A stretch of DNA of 64,000 nucleotides from Roseofilum capinflatum BLCC-M114 (GCF_030068505.1 NZ_JAQOSO010000120.1:1-64000), one strand, 5' to 3'; positions 53,862 through 63,369 are shown, counted from the first letter of the stretch. Notes: generated by a model from the sequence alone, not told the origin. Program-made: numbers and translations.

Positions 53862-55160
53862 CTAAAGAGAACTCATCACTTTCCGAGCCGCTTCCAGAGT
53901 CTTGTCAATATCTGCTTCCGTATGAGCCAAAGACGTAAACCCAGCCTCAAACTGAGAAGGAGCCAGATAAATCCCCTGCTCCAACATGCCCCGATGGAAG
54001 CGGCCAAACTTAGCCGTATCCGACTGTTTCGCATCCGTGAAATTATGCACCGGGCCAGCCGTAAAGAACAAGCCAAACATGGCACTAATGGAGCCGCCAC
54101 AAGCCTCATGGCCCGTTTCTTTAGCAACAGCCAGCAAGCCATCAATCAGTTTTTTAGTCATCTTCTCCAAACGCTCATACTGGCCATCTTTATTCAAGAT
54201 TTCCAGAGTTTTAATCCCAGCCGTCATCGCCAAAGGATTTCCTGATAAAGTTCCCGCTTGATACATGGGGCCAGCCGGAGCCACCAAAGACATAATATCC
54301 TTACGACCGCCATAGGCTCCCACGGGTAATCCGCCCCCAATCACCTTACCCAAGGTGGTCAAATCCGGAGTTACGCCAAATTTGGCCTGCGCTCCACCGT
54401 AAGAAATCCGAAATCCGGTCATCACTTCATCAAAAACCAATAAAGCGCCATGATCTTGGGTAAGCAAGCGTAACCCTTCTAAAAATCCGGCATCGGGGGT
54501 AATGAATCCAGAGTTGCCCACAACCGGCTCTAGGATGACTCCGGCAATTTGGTCAGGATTGTCATCAAAGAGAGCTTTCACCGCTTCTAGGTCATTGTAG
54601 GGGGCGGTGAGGGTATTGGTAGTGGTAGATTTAGGCACTCCAGGAGAGTCGGGTAGGCCTAGGGTGGCGACCCCAGAACCGGCTTTCACCAGGAACATAT
54701 CAGCGTGGCCGTGGTAGCAGCCTTCAAATTTAATAATTTTTTCCCGTCCGGTGAAGGCTCGCATCAGGCGCAGGACGGACATACAGGCCTCGGTTCCAGA
54801 GTTAACAAACCGAACCATTTCAATGCTGGGAACGGCGTTAATCACCATTTCCGCGAGGACATTTTCTTGGGCACAGGGAGCGCCAAAGCTGGTTCCTTTG
54901 TCGAGGGCTTCATGCAGTGCTTTAATGACATCGGGATGGGCATGGCCGCAAATGGCAGGGCCCCATGTGCCAACATAATCGATATATTGGTTGCCATCGA
55001 CATCCCAGATATAGGCTCCGTTTACCCGGTCAAAAACGATGGGTTGGCCGCCAACAGATTTAAAGGCCCGCACGGGAGAGCTTACCCCACCCGGCATGAG
55101 ATTTTGGGCGGCGGTAAAGATTTCTTGGGATTTTGTGGTGTTTAGTGTGGTTGCAGTCAA
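53862..55160 (-). CDS. hemL: Glutamate-1-semialdehyde 2,1-aminomutase HemL
   Basis: HemL converts glutamate-1-semialdehyde to 5-aminolevulinate, the start of tetrapyrrole (heme, chlorophyll, bilin) synthesis. From the TTG at 55160 it is 432 aa, the family length, and begins [14 protein letters not shown]. Seen: [12 protein letters not shown], the PLP lysine in [32 protein letters not shown] lies 6 bases before this TTG, which settles the start over an upstream TTG at 55223. It is divergent from hisIE. Confidence 0.96.
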   Translation of the reverse strand: MTATTLNTTKSQEIFTAAQNLMPGGVSSPVRAFKSVGGQPIVFDRVNGAYIWDVDGNQYIDYVGTWGPAICGHAHPDVIKALHEALDKGTSFGAPCAQENVLAEMVINAVPSIEMVRFVNSGTEACMSVLRLMRAFTGREKIIKFEGCYHGHADMFLVKAGSGVATLGLPDSPGVPKSTTTNTLTAPYNDLEAVKALFDDNPDQIAGVILEPVVGNSGFITPDAGFLEGLRLLTQDHGALLVFDEVMTGFRISYGGAQAKFGVTPDLTTLGKVIGGGLPVGAYGGRKDIMSLVAPAGPMYQAGTLSGNPLAMTAGIKTLEILNKDGQYERLEKMTKKLIDGLLAVAKETGHEACGGSISAMFGLFFTAGPVHNFTDAKQSDTAKFGRFHRGMLEQGIYLAPSQFEAGFTSLAHTEADIDKTLEAARKVMSSL

Positions 55161-55363
55161 GGTTATCTCCTTGGTGAAAATACTGATTATTTGGGGTTTA
55201 ACGCTCAGGTTGTTTTTTGGCAATAAGGGTTAGATTACACTAAAATTTAGGCCCTTCGTTACTGGCTCTGTTAGAGAAGGGGTAAGATTGGGTAAGGATG
55301 CTTACAAGGTTTTCGAGCTACTGCAAGCGATCTGTTGTTTGTTGGGGTAATTGATTAATTTTT

Positions 55364-56008
55364 ATGTCTGTTGAGTCTTTTCCGTCCCAGGCGATTCCGG
55401 TCGATCGCATTCAGTATAACGATCGCGGTTTAGTTCCTGCCATTGTTCAAGATGCTCTCGATGGCACGGTGCTGATGATGGCTTGGATGAATCAAGAATC
55501 CCTACAAAAAACCCTAGAGACGGGGGAAACTTGGTTTTGGAGTCGTTCCCGTTCCCAGTTGTGGCATAAGGGGGAAACGTCGGGTCATCTCCAGAAGGTG
55601 CGATCGCTTCGTTATGATTGTGATAGCGATGCCCTGCTCATTGGAGTCGAGCAAATCGGTGATATTGCTTGCCATACCGGAGAGCGCAGTTGTTTTCATC
55701 AGGTGGAAGGAGCAATTTCTGCTCCTCCTGCGGATATGCTCTCTCAAGTCTATGAGGTGATTTGCGATCGCCGCGACAATCCTACGCCAGAATCCTACAC
55801 TTGTAAATTATTAGCCGATGGAGACAATAAAATATTAAAGAAAGTGGGTGAGGAAACAGCAGAAGTCGTCATGGCCTGCAAAGATGACGATCCAGAGTCC
55901 ATTGCTTCAGAGGTTGCCGATTTGTTCTATCACACCTTGGTCGCTCTTTCTTATCATGGTGTGCCCTTAAAGGAAGTGTATCGACAACTGCAACAGCGTC
56001 GCGGCTAA
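55364..56008 (+). CDS. hisIE: Bifunctional phosphoribosyl-AMP cyclohydrolase / phosphoribosyl-ATP pyrophosphatase (HisIE)
   Basis: HisIE carries out the second and third steps of histidine synthesis. The N-terminal HisI domain (about 1-115) shows [33 protein letters not shown] and the metal-binding Asp and Cys residues ([19 protein letters not shown]). The C-terminal HisE domain (about 125-214) has [20 protein letters not shown] and [13 protein letters not shown]. The 214-aa length is complete. It is 30 bases before tsaE. Confidence 0.95.
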   Translation: MSVESFPSQAIPVDRIQYNDRGLVPAIVQDALDGTVLMMAWMNQESLQKTLETGETWFWSRSRSQLWHKGETSGHLQKVRSLRYDCDSDALLIGVEQIGDIACHTGERSCFHQVEGAISAPPADMLSQVYEVICDRRDNPTPESYTCKLLADGDNKILKKVGEETAEVVMACKDDDPESIASEVADLFYHTLVALSYHGVPLKEVYRQLQQRRG

Positions 56009-56038
56009 ATCTATTCTCTCAACACTTAACTTTCAACT

Positions 56039-56542
56039 ATGCATCTTTCTCTTGACCTACCCGATGCACAAGCGACCAAGGAATTGGGAATTAAACTCGG
56101 TCAAATTCTCGCCCCTGGAAGCGTTGTCCTCTTCAATGGGGATTTGGGTACGGGTAAAACTACGTTAATTCAGGGACTGGGTAAGGGACTGGGGATTGAG
56201 GATCTCATCGACAGTCCCACCTTTACCCTGATTAATGAATATGCCGATGGCAGAGTACCCCTCTACCATTTCGATCTCTATCGCCTCAGTCCAGCTCAAG
56301 TGCCTAACCTCAATCCAGAACTCTATTGGGAAGGAATAGAAGTCCCTCCTGGTATTGTGGCTATTGAGTGGGCCGAAAAGCTCCCCTATTCTCCCCCAGA
56401 GGTGTTGATCTTAGATCTCAGCTACCAGGGTGACCAAAGACGGGTTGAGTTGTGGTCTAAAGGGCCGTTAGGAAAAGCTGCTCTAGAAGCTATTGCCCAA
56501 GAAGAAGGCAAGAGGCAAGAGGCAATAGGCAATAGGGAATAG
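56039..56542 (+). CDS. tsaE: tRNA threonylcarbamoyladenosine biosynthesis protein TsaE
   Basis: TsaE is the ATPase partner of TsaD/TsaB in making the t6A37 modification of ANN-decoding tRNAs. The 167-aa protein has Walker [11 protein letters not shown] (residues about 34-43), a TsaE switch region [11 protein letters not shown], the YHFDLYRL motif and the conserved Trp/Glu (VAIEWAEKL). The last about 12 residues ([11 protein letters not shown]) and the stop are encoded by the start of a heptameric repeat array. Confidence 0.93.
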   Translation: MHLSLDLPDAQATKELGIKLGQILAPGSVVLFNGDLGTGKTTLIQGLGKGLGIEDLIDSPTFTLINEYADGRVPLYHFDLYRLSPAQVPNLNPELYWEGIEVPPGIVAIEWAEKLPYSPPEVLILDLSYQGDQRRVELWSKGPLGKAALEAIAQEEGKRQEAIGNRE

Positions 56543-56700
56543 GTAATAGGGAATAGGGAATAGGCAATAGGGAATGGGCAATAGGGAATGGGCAAAAGGC
56601 AATAGGCAAGAGGCAAAAGGCAAAAGGCAATAGGTAATAGGCAAGAGGCAATAGGCAATAGGTAATAGGCTATTTCCCCATTCCCCCATTCCCCCACTCC
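56506..56700. repeat. Long heptameric repeat array (GGCAATA/GGCAAGA/GGGAATA/CCCCATT)
   Basis: About 195 bases made almost wholly of 7-base units: GGCAAGA, GGCAATA, GGGAATA, GGTAATA and GGCAAAA, then CCCCATT/CCCCCATT. It begins inside the tsaE gene and ends just before the stop of the amidohydrolase gene, filling the whole space between convergent genes. Confidence 0.9.
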
Positions 56701-56701
56701 C

Positions 56702-57925
56702 CTAGAGCGGATAACGCTCGGCAAACTGCTCGGCGCAGCGCACAAACAGTTCTACCCCCATCTGTAATACAATCTCGTCGAAGTTAAAGCGGGGATGGTG
56801 ATGGGGATAGGCCAGATCTCGCTCTGGGTTGGCTGAACCCAGGAAGAAGTAGCATCCAGGCACTTCTTGTAGGAAGAAGGAGACATCTTCGGCGGCTAGG
56901 GTTTGATAGTCAGGCAGCAGTTTATCAGAGGTTTCGACGACTTCTTGGGCGACGGAATATACAAAGTTAGCCATGCGGCGATCGTTGATGACGGCGGGAT
57001 ATTGTCGCCAATAGTTGAGATCGTAGGTTGCTCCATGGATCTGACAGATCCCGGCTATGGTTTGGTCGATACGTTCTTGTAGATAGCCTTGCAATTGGGG
57101 ATCGTAATAGCGAACAGTTCCGCTTAGTTTGGCCGTATCCGCAATCACGTTATGGCGGGTTCCTGCATGGAGTTCACCCACGGTAACCACGGCCGATTGT
57201 AAGGGGTTGACGTTGCGGGAGACAATGGTTTGCAGCCCATTGACAATTTGAGCGCTGACGATGACTGAATCGATGGTTTGATCGGGCATGGCTCCATGGC
57301 CGCCTTTGCCCATAATCAGGAGTTTAAAGGATTCGACGGCGGCCATAAAGGGGCCACTGCGAACGGCGACTTTACCCATGGGTAGAGAATTCCACAGGTG
57401 TAGACCGATGAGGCCATCCACATCTGGATTTTTCAGCACCCCGGCTTCGATCATGGGTTTAGCACCCCCTGGCCCTTCCTCTGCGGGCTGGAAAATGATT
57501 TTTATGGTTCCGGAAAAGTTTTGTCGGTGTTGGGCTAAATAGCGGGCGGTTCCTAGGGCGATCGCCGTATGGCCGTCATGGCCGCAGGCGTGCATTTTGC
57601 CTTGATGCTGCGATCGATACGGGACTTGATTGAGTTCGTCAATGGGTAAGGCATCCATATCGGCACGAATGGCTAAAACGGGGCCAGGGGTTTGGCCGGT
57701 AATGGTGGCGACAATACCGGTTCTGGCGATCGCCGTTTGATGATCGATGCCCCATTGGGTCAATAGTTTTGATACCAACGCTGAGGTCAGATTTTCTTCA
57801 AAACCGAGTTCAGGATATTGATGAATTTGCCTTCGCCATTTGACCAGTTCGGGCTGTAAGGCTCGAATTTCTAATCTTACGGACTCAAGATTGATAGAGG
57901 GAGGAACCAGGGTGGATGAAATCAT
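56702..57925 (-). CDS. M20-family amidohydrolase (N-acyl-amino acid/hippurate hydrolase-like)
   Basis: This 407-aa zinc-dependent enzyme hydrolyses N-acyl bonds of amino acid conjugates. It has the M20 metal motifs: [15 protein letters not shown] (Cys and His), the general-base Glu pair in [28 protein letters not shown] and HHPRFNFDE near the C-terminus, plus a dimerisation insert. No signal peptide. The natural substrate is unknown. It is convergent with tsaE, separated by the heptameric array. Confidence 0.9.
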   Translation of the reverse strand: MISSTLVPPSINLESVRLEIRALQPELVKWRRQIHQYPELGFEENLTSALVSKLLTQWGIDHQTAIARTGIVATITGQTPGPVLAIRADMDALPIDELNQVPYRSQHQGKMHACGHDGHTAIALGTARYLAQHRQNFSGTIKIIFQPAEEGPGGAKPMIEAGVLKNPDVDGLIGLHLWNSLPMGKVAVRSGPFMAAVESFKLLIMGKGGHGAMPDQTIDSVIVSAQIVNGLQTIVSRNVNPLQSAVVTVGELHAGTRHNVIADTAKLSGTVRYYDPQLQGYLQERIDQTIAGICQIHGATYDLNYWRQYPAVINDRRMANFVYSVAQEVVETSDKLLPDYQTLAAEDVSFFLQEVPGCYFFLGSANPERDLAYPHHHPRFNFDEIVLQMGVELFVRCAEQFAERYPL

Positions 57926-58498
57926 GGGATTGGGTGGCCAGGAAAAACAGGACGGTCTAAAGTGATATTAAAAACAAAATAACTCTCAATTAATACGGGT
58001 GTCTGCTGAATATCGAGTAGATTCTTCTACCCTAGGAGTCATCAGTAGACTATTGTCTAGACCTGGATTAAGTTAGAGAAAAAATCTCTAATTATAGTAT
58101 AACCGGTCATCAGAGTCTGTTCTTCCTTTTTGGGAAAACTTAGCTATATTGGTTACACGGATGTACTTTGAGAAAAAGTTTGATATAATCAAGCAATAGA
58201 AAAACTTAAATTTATGCTTTCTGGAGCAATTGTTAACTTCCCTATCCCTCCCAATCGAGGTCAAGCGAATGGAGAATTGAAGCGTCAATCAAACCCTTAC
58301 CAATTGCACAGCCAAAAAATTTTAATACGGGAAAAGTAGTTCATTAAAGCAGTTCATTAATTATGAATCATTTGAATCATTCAGATAAAGTTAATGGGAA
58401 CGCCATATACACTCAGGTCATCTAGGTTTCAAACCCCTAACACTAATTTGATCTCCTAAGATACTCTGTCCTCTTGTAAGAATTAAGGATTGGCAGTT
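57926..58498. other. Intergenic region upstream of the anti-sigma-type kinase gene
   Basis: About 570 AT-rich bases with no convincing gene. Near 58340-58380 there are short direct repeats: AGTTCATTAA twice and GAATCATT twice. The region probably contains the promoters of two genes, but I could not fix -10 boxes. Confidence 0.4.
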
Positions 58499-58933
58499 GT
58501 GATTGCTATTTCACCTCGTCCAGTGCGCCGACAATGGAATACCATTAGTTTCGCGTCTACTTTGTACCTGTGTCCCATACTCGATCTACTCCTCACTCAC
58601 ATCCCTTCTCATGTGCCTTCAGACTGGCAAGAACAGGTTAGACTCGGACTACAAGAAGCCCTAGTGAATGCGGCCAAACATGGTAATAATCTCGATCCGG
58701 GTAAGCAAGTTCATGTCCGTTTTTCGGTCTCCCCCGATCATCACTGGTGGGTCATTTCCGATCAGGGATGTCAAGGATCGGAGCAATGTGCCTGTATCCC
58801 GATCAGTGCAGCCGATCTTCCCGAACATGAAGCTGAATGTGGACGAGGTTTATTTATTTTGCACCAGATTTTCGATCAAGTGCAGTGGTCTCCAGAAGAC
58901 CGGGAACTGCGGTTATGTAAAAGCTGGCGATAA
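58499..58933 (+). CDS. Anti-sigma regulatory factor-type serine/threonine kinase (HATPase_c)
   Basis: The 144-aa protein has the single HATPase domain of the RsbW/SpoIIAB family. Seen: QEALVNAAKHGN (N box), VISDQGCQG (G1-like) and HEAECGRGLFILHQ (G2-like). Family members bind and phosphorylate anti-anti-sigma (STAS) proteins; in cyanobacteria they usually act in partner switching with PP2C phosphatases. I take the GTG at 58499 (AAGGA nine bases before); a TTG at 58490 is the alternative. No partner gene is adjacent. Confidence 0.85.
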   Translation: MIAISPRPVRRQWNTISFASTLYLCPILDLLLTHIPSHVPSDWQEQVRLGLQEALVNAAKHGNNLDPGKQVHVRFSVSPDHHWWVISDQGCQGSEQCACIPISAADLPEHEAECGRGLFILHQIFDQVQWSPEDRELRLCKSWR

Positions 58934-58941
58934 TCTAAACC

Positions 58942-59220
58942 CTAGCGATGATCGGGGCAAGGGGGAGCGCTAATGGAGCGATCGAGCCAACCGGTGGCTT
59001 GTTGCAGTCTAGGAAGCGCTTCTTCAGGCTGGTTGTTTAACAGAAAAATGAGAGCGGCGATCGCCTGTTCCTGGGCCCGGGCTGTACGATTAGACTTGAG
59101 TTTATGCCAATCGGCCGAAGAAATGGCCAGTCGTTGAGCTAATACTTGGGCGATCTCTAGGGTGCTGAGATCCGAGAGCTGATCGGCGATCGGGGTTTCT
59201 GTAGTAGAAAGATTCGACAT
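58942..59220 (-). CDS. Conserved hypothetical cyanobacterial protein, 92 aa
   Basis: The 92-aa protein starts MSNLSTTETPIADQLSDLST and contains LEIAQVLAQRLAISSADWHKL and SNRTARAQEQAIAALIFLLN, a helical soluble fold. It is of a cyanobacterial unknown family. The frame runs open to 59364, but that part contains a heptameric repeat and Lys/Gly-rich residues, so I chose the ATG at 59220. It is convergent with the anti-sigma-type kinase. Confidence 0.72.
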   Translation of the reverse strand: MSNLSTTETPIADQLSDLSTLEIAQVLAQRLAISSADWHKLKSNRTARAQEQAIAALIFLLNNQPEEALPRLQQATGWLDRSISAPPCPDHR

Positions 59221-59280
59221 AAGAGCAGATAACTTTGATAAAATACCGTTGCCCTTGATTGTAATCGAAAGGCTACGGAC

Positions 59281-59312
59281 TTGCCTCTTGCCTTTTGCCT
59301 TTTGCCTTTTGC
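59281..59312. repeat. Heptameric short tandem repeat (TTGCCTT)
   Basis: About four TTGCCTY units lie between two divergent genes, just before the ATG at 59326. Confidence 0.8.
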
Positions 59313-59325
59313 CTCCCCCTAGCTT

Positions 59326-59655
59326 ATGTCCGATCGCCCCCCCTCCTCTGATACCGATCCCCAACCTGACTGGGAACAGAGCTTGATAGACCTAGAAGCA
59401 AGTCTATCGAGTCTTAAACAACGGTATACCCAAGTCAGAGACGGACAGCAGCAAAAACAGGATCTTCAGGAACGGTTAGGACAACTGCAAACAGAACTTA
59501 AACAGATTAAACAACAACTGGCAGTCTTAGAAGTGGAGCTAGAGAGTCGTCTGCTGTCTTGGTTAACAGTCAAAGAACCCTTTTGGCAAGCGGTGCGGTT
59601 TGGGGGATTGGGTTTTGCGATCGGCTGGGGTTTACACTGGTGGTTAAGACGATAA
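59326..59655 (+). CDS. Coiled-coil protein with C-terminal membrane helix, 109 aa
   Basis: The acidic N-terminus is followed by a long coiled coil (about 20-75; LEASLSSLKQRYTQVRDGQQ, LKQIKQQLAVLEVELE) and a C-terminal hydrophobic helix (FGGLGFAIGWGLHWWL) with an arginine end, as in a tail-anchored protein. It is divergent from the 92-aa gene and precedes the adenylyltransferase by 34 bases. No assigned function. Confidence 0.7.
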   Translation: MSDRPPSSDTDPQPDWEQSLIDLEASLSSLKQRYTQVRDGQQQKQDLQERLGQLQTELKQIKQQLAVLEVELESRLLSWLTVKEPFWQAVRFGGLGFAIGWGLHWWLRR

Positions 59656-59689
59656 ACGATGCTCTACAGCGTTTACATTTTATTTAAAA

Positions 59690-60166
59690 ATGCTATATAC
59701 CCTTGAGCAACTGCAAACCAAAATTACAGCAGATCCCCAAAACTGGCGGCCGTTGGTACTCACGAATGGCTGCTTTGACTTGCTGCATATTGGCCATTTA
59801 CGCTATTTACAACAGGCAAAAGCTTTAGGGCGATCGCTGATCGTCGGCATGAATAGCGATCGCTCCGTACAACAGCTCAAACCCAATCGCCCCATCATAC
59901 CCCAAGCCCAACGAGCAGAACTGGTCATGGGCTTAAAACCCGTTGATGGGGTCGTTATCTTTGACTCTAGAACCGCTACGGGCTTAATTGAAACCCTCAA
60001 ACCCGATATTTATGCCAAAGGAGGAGACTATACCCCAGATACCTTACCGGAAATGCCAACCGTTAGGGCTTGTGGTTGTCGTCTGGAACTGATTCAAATT
60101 GAAGTCTCTACATCCACCAGTAGTATCATCGAGAAAATTTTAGCTCAGGGCCTCCAATCGCTGTGA
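59690..60166 (+). CDS. rfaE2: D-glycero-beta-D-manno-heptose 1-phosphate adenylyltransferase-like (RfaE2/HldE C-terminal)
   Basis: The 158-aa protein is a nucleotidyltransferase with the LTNGCFDLLHIGHLRYL HxGH motif and VGMNSDRSVQQLK, then STSSIIEKI (the ISTT-like end motif). Sequence resembles the cytidylyl/adenylyltransferase half of HldE, which makes ADP-heptose for surface glycans. A separate kinase half (RfaE1) is not in the window. It lies before a glycosyltransferase gene. Confidence 0.88.
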   Translation: MLYTLEQLQTKITADPQNWRPLVLTNGCFDLLHIGHLRYLQQAKALGRSLIVGMNSDRSVQQLKPNRPIIPQAQRAELVMGLKPVDGVVIFDSRTATGLIETLKPDIYAKGGDYTPDTLPEMPTVRACGCRLELIQIEVSTSTSSIIEKILAQGLQSL

Positions 60167-60242
60167 CTCACCACCGATTACCAGGGCGTAGCTCTAAGGT
60201 AAAATACGGAAGCGTTGACCATGGACGCTCAAAGACAAAAAT

Positions 60243-61022
60243 ATGGAATCGCTAGAAGGGGTGAGGATGGAGAATAATCTGGTGAAGAGTCCAGAACCAG
60301 CGCGGGTGATGGATATTCCCATTCATTTATCAGAGGATTATCCAGGGTGGTTGCTGCATCTGCTTAGAGAAAAACGGGGGGCCCATGTGGTGACTCTGAA
60401 TGCGGAAATGACCATGCAAGCGCGGGAAAATCCAGCTCTCGCCCAAATTATCCGCCAAGCAGATTTGGTGATTCCTGATGGGTCAGGAGTGGTTTTATAC
60501 TTACAATGGCAAGGCTATCAGATCCAGCGCTTTCCAGGGATTGAATTAGCGGAAACTTTGCTCTGTCGTATGGGTGAGTTCTCTTCATTAGAGGGAGACT
60601 CTAGAGGGGCGTTTTTCTATGGCGGAGAGCCGGGAGTTGCCCAAGATGCGGCGCAAATGTGGCAGCAGCAATGCCCGGATCTGAAGATCGCCGGGGTGCA
60701 ACATGGCTATCTGTCGGAGGCTGAAGAGCAAGATCTTTTAGCTACCGTGAAAGAAAAACAACCTCACCTCATTTATGTGGGGTTAGGGGTTCCCCGGCAA
60801 GAATTATGGATCGCCCAACATCGCTCCCTGTGTCCGGGTTCTATTTGGATCGGGGTGGGGGGCAGTTTTGATATTTGGGCAGGACGCAAGGATCGCGCTC
60901 CGGCTTGGTTGCGCGATCGCCATTTAGAATGGGTGTATCGCCTCTACCAAGAACCGAGTCGTTGGCGCAGAATGTTAGCCCTACCTCGGTTTGCCTGGTT
61001 ATCCCTCACTCAGTCTTTCTGA
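60243..61022 (+). CDS. WecG/TagA/CpsF-family glycosyltransferase
   Basis: The 259-aa protein belongs to the WecG/TagA family, which transfers N-acetylmannosamine or related sugars to lipid-linked acceptors in surface polymer synthesis. Seen: VTLNAEMTMQARENP, ADLVIPDGSGVVL (catalytic Asp), RFPGIELAETL, FYGGEPGVA and LIYVGLGVPRQELWIAQH, plus GVGGSFDIWAGRKDRAPAWL. ATG at 60243 or 60270 are both possible. It is 9 bases before the FtsE-like gene. Confidence 0.92.
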   Translation: MESLEGVRMENNLVKSPEPARVMDIPIHLSEDYPGWLLHLLREKRGAHVVTLNAEMTMQARENPALAQIIRQADLVIPDGSGVVLYLQWQGYQIQRFPGIELAETLLCRMGEFSSLEGDSRGAFFYGGEPGVAQDAAQMWQQQCPDLKIAGVQHGYLSEAEEQDLLATVKEKQPHLIYVGLGVPRQELWIAQHRSLCPGSIWIGVGGSFDIWAGRKDRAPAWLRDRHLEWVYRLYQEPSRWRRMLALPRFAWLSLTQSF

Positions 61023-61031
61023 TTTCTTCAG

Positions 61032-61781
61032 ATGAAAACCCTCAAGCAAACCCTACAGTCGGTTCAGCAATGGTGGCAACCCTCTCCTTCCCCAAAATCT
61101 TCGGCATCGGGAAAAGAAATTATCATTGAGTTTCAGAGTGTCCACAAAACCTATAACAACGGCGCTTCTCCCCTGCGTCAAGTCTCCTTAGTCGTCTATC
61201 AAGGGGATTTTCTTTTTATTACGGGAGCCTCTGGAGCCGGAAAATCTACGTTTCTCAAGCTCATTTATGGGGCAGAACAGCCCACATCCGGTAACTTAAC
61301 GGTTTTAGGGGAAACCATGGCAGGTTTAAAAGGCGATCGCCTCTGCCAACTGCGGCGTAAAATGGGTATCGTCTTCCAGGACTACCAACTCATTCCCCAA
61401 AAAACCATCGCCGAAAACCTCACCTTCGTCCTTCGCGCTCAAGGATTCAGCCCCCCAGAAATCCAGCGCCGTCTACCCGCTACCCTGAAAATGTTAGGCT
61501 TATCCCATAAAGCCAACTCTTTCCCCCACTACCTCTCTGGAGGAGAACAGCAACGAGCCAGTTTAGCTCGCGCTCTCGTCGGTACACCGCCCCTATTGTT
61601 AGCCGATGAACCCACAGGTAACCTAGATTCCCACAACGCTATCCAAGTGATGAAAATCCTGCAAAAACTAAATCGCATGGGCATCACCATCCTGGTGACT
61701 ACCCATGACGAGCGTCTGATTCAGTTCTTAGGTAAACCGGTATTATCTTTACATCAAGGGAGTTTAAAGCCTGTTCTTTAA
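61032..61781 (+). CDS. ftsE: FtsE-like ABC transporter ATP-binding protein
   Basis: The 249-aa protein is closest to FtsE, which together with FtsX couples division-site peptidoglycan remodelling to ATP use. Walker A GASGAGKST, signature LSGGEQQRASLARA and Walker B LLLADEPTGNLD are normal, and the QDYQLIPQKTIAENL Q-loop region is FtsE-like. The N-terminus has an extra about 30 residues (Ser/Pro-rich). FtsX is not next to it; only repeats and a pentapeptide gene follow. Confidence 0.82.
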   Translation: MKTLKQTLQSVQQWWQPSPSPKSSASGKEIIIEFQSVHKTYNNGASPLRQVSLVVYQGDFLFITGASGAGKSTFLKLIYGAEQPTSGNLTVLGETMAGLKGDRLCQLRRKMGIVFQDYQLIPQKTIAENLTFVLRAQGFSPPEIQRRLPATLKMLGLSHKANSFPHYLSGGEQQRASLARALVGTPPLLLADEPTGNLDSHNAIQVMKILQKLNRMGITILVTTHDERLIQFLGKPVLSLHQGSLKPVL

Positions 61782-61796
61782 CAGAAGGAAAAGAGA

Positions 61797-61925
61797 AGCG
61801 GGCAAGATGCCCGCACTCCTCCAATCCCTTGATCTATGACTGGAGTGGGAGCGTCTCGCTCCCTAGATTTTTAACTATGGCTAGATTTTTAACTATGGTG
61901 TTTAACGGGACTGGATATCATCACG
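61797..61925. repeat. Dispersed repeat related to the ATATCAAGTCCGG element (one end missing)
   Basis: GCGGGCAAGATGCCCGCACTCC and GGGAGCGTCTCGCTCCCTAG also occur at 37190-37260. The right part is GGGACTGGATATCAT, a variant of CCGGACTTGATAT; ATTTTTAACTATGG occurs twice. The left end is not recognisable. Confidence 0.65.
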
Positions 61926-61937
61926 GTTAGAACTGGG

Positions 61938-62399
61938 CTAAAATTCTACGTCTTCACCCGGTTCGGGTGCTGCTCCACCTACCCCAATTTGGGTATTGTA
62001 AATGGTGGCTTCTGTAATCGTCAGGTCTTTCATTTCTGCTTGGGTAACATCAACTTCAATCAAAGACGCACGAGTAAAATTAACGTCAACGAGATTCGCT
62101 TCATGTAAACTCGCTTGATTGAGGAACGCATCCGTAAGGTTAGCGCCTTCTAAATTAGCACCGGTCAGATCTGCGCCTTCTAAGTTGGCTTTCGTCAAAT
62201 TTGCACCGGATAAATCCGCATTGCGTAAGTCTGCACCAATCAGATGTTGCACACTTAAATCTGCACCAGAGAGGTCACATCCCATGCAAGCGCGAGTTTC
62301 GAGGAGTTGTTGGACGTGATGAGGATTTTCAGCTTTAGCCGGACTGAACCATAGAAGGGGAGTAAATAAGGCTAAAACGGCTGCATTGGTAAGTTTCAT
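61938..62399 (-). CDS. Exported pentapeptide-repeat protein
   Basis: After a signal peptide (residues 1-23, ending SPAKA), the 153-aa protein has about 15 pentapeptide units A(D/N)Lxx (GADLSVQHLIGADLRNADLS and on), forming a right-handed beta-helix. Two Cys (ACMGCDLSG) lie before the repeats, typical of a cyanobacterial family. The C-terminal tail is acidic. Possibly in the thylakoid lumen or periplasm. Function unknown. Confidence 0.85.
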   Translation of the reverse strand: MKLTNAAVLALFTPLLWFSPAKAENPHHVQQLLETRACMGCDLSGADLSVQHLIGADLRNADLSGANLTKANLEGADLTGANLEGANLTDAFLNQASLHEANLVDVNFTRASLIEVDVTQAEMKDLTITEATIYNTQIGVGGAAPEPGEDVEF

Positions 62400-62563
62400 A
62401 TTTTCCTGCCTCCCACACTGGTGTATAGATCGGATGTTATGGTTACGAGTATAGGAAAATTCTGGAATAATTTCTTCCTCCAGGTGGAGGATTTACAGTT
62501 CATTCCGATGGAGGATGTACGATCGCCTCAGCTATGGTATAATTATTTAGCGAGTTACTGAAA

Positions 62564-63355
62564 CTAAAACATCCATTCCAGACCAATACTTACTCGACTG
62601 TCTTTGCGATCGCTAGAATTCTGCTTTTCAATCTCCGTTGCTAACCGCCATCGCTCCGTTAGAGCATAACCCATCGAGAGGGTTGTTAAACCGATTTCTG
62701 TGCCACTTCCAGGATTGACAAACGTTTGAGACAGGGATAAATCTGTACCGCCTCCCCGTGAGGGAATCAGGGTCAGTCGAACCCCTAAGTTAACCCCTCC
62801 CCTTGAATAATCGGGGGTTCCCAGATGATGATAGCCTAAAACGGGAGCTACGTTAAAATATCCCCCTAGGGGTAATAAATGATAATGGAGATCCAGAGAT
62901 AGGTGCGATCGCTCCCCCCCAAACGATCCCTCATACCCCGCACTCACACTTAACCCCGTTTTCCCCAGCCACCAATCTTCCAACCCCACATGAAACCCCC
63001 CCAAATGCTCCGAGGAAGGAAACTGGGAATACCCCGCTCGTACTCGCGTCGGAAGACTCGGATCAGTTTGGATCTCCTCCAGCACATTCGGCACATCCTC
63101 TTGCCAACGTTGTAAAACCGGAGACTCTTCTAAAACCTCTGGCGGCACATCAACCTCATCAGCATAGGCGGCGATCTGAATTCCCCATAGTCCCAGCAGA
63201 GATCCCAGAATGAGATAGAGGAGAGATTTTGCCCTCTCCCTATATCCCTCTCCCACAGGAGAGGGACTTCTACTCCCCTTCTCCTGCGGGAGAAGGCTTG
63301 CCCTGAGCGAAGCCGAAGGGGGCTGGGGGATGAGGGGCAACCGTTGATAACTCAT
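62564..63355 (-). CDS. Exported outer-membrane-type beta-barrel-like protein with a repeat-derived N-terminus
   Basis: The conserved part (from about residue 47) has a signal peptide (LLYLILGSLLGLWGIQIAAYA) and then beta-rich sequence with alternating aromatic residues and a final WMF, as in outer-membrane barrels (SRVSIGLEWMF). The first about 43 residues (MSYQRLPLIPQPPSASLRAS, then PSPVGEG) are encoded by a MITE-like repeat at 63228-63369. A GTG within the repeat (about 63253, VGEGYRER) would give a normal signal peptide directly. Substrate or partner unknown. Confidence 0.65.
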   Translation of the reverse strand: MSYQRLPLIPQPPSASLRASLLPQEKGSRSPSPVGEGYRERAKSLLYLILGSLLGLWGIQIAAYADEVDVPPEVLEESPVLQRWQEDVPNVLEEIQTDPSLPTRVRAGYSQFPSSEHLGGFHVGLEDWWLGKTGLSVSAGYEGSFGGERSHLSLDLHYHLLPLGGYFNVAPVLGYHHLGTPDYSRGGVNLGVRLTLIPSRGGGTDLSLSQTFVNPGSGTEIGLTTLSMGYALTERWRLATEIEKQNSSDRKDSRVSIGLEWMF

Positions 63356-63369
63356 TTGAAAACGCTACA
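63228..63369. mobile_element. MITE-like element, TATAGCGTTTTCA family (copy 2) overlapping a gene start
   Basis: It shares the right end CTCATTTGAAAACGCTA (63351-63369) and interior CCCTCTCCCACAGGAGAGGG and CCCCTTCTCCTGCGGGAGAAGG with the copy at 40188-40345. The other end runs into the coding region of the neighbouring gene, so the end of the element is not clear. It supplies the upstream sequence and perhaps the start codon of that gene. Confidence 0.65.

Noticed and set aside
58088-58288. 66-codon minus-strand frame upstream of the anti-sigma-type kinase
   Set aside because: Composition dominated by Phe, Lys, Ile and Ser as expected of AT-rich non-coding DNA; no family likeness.
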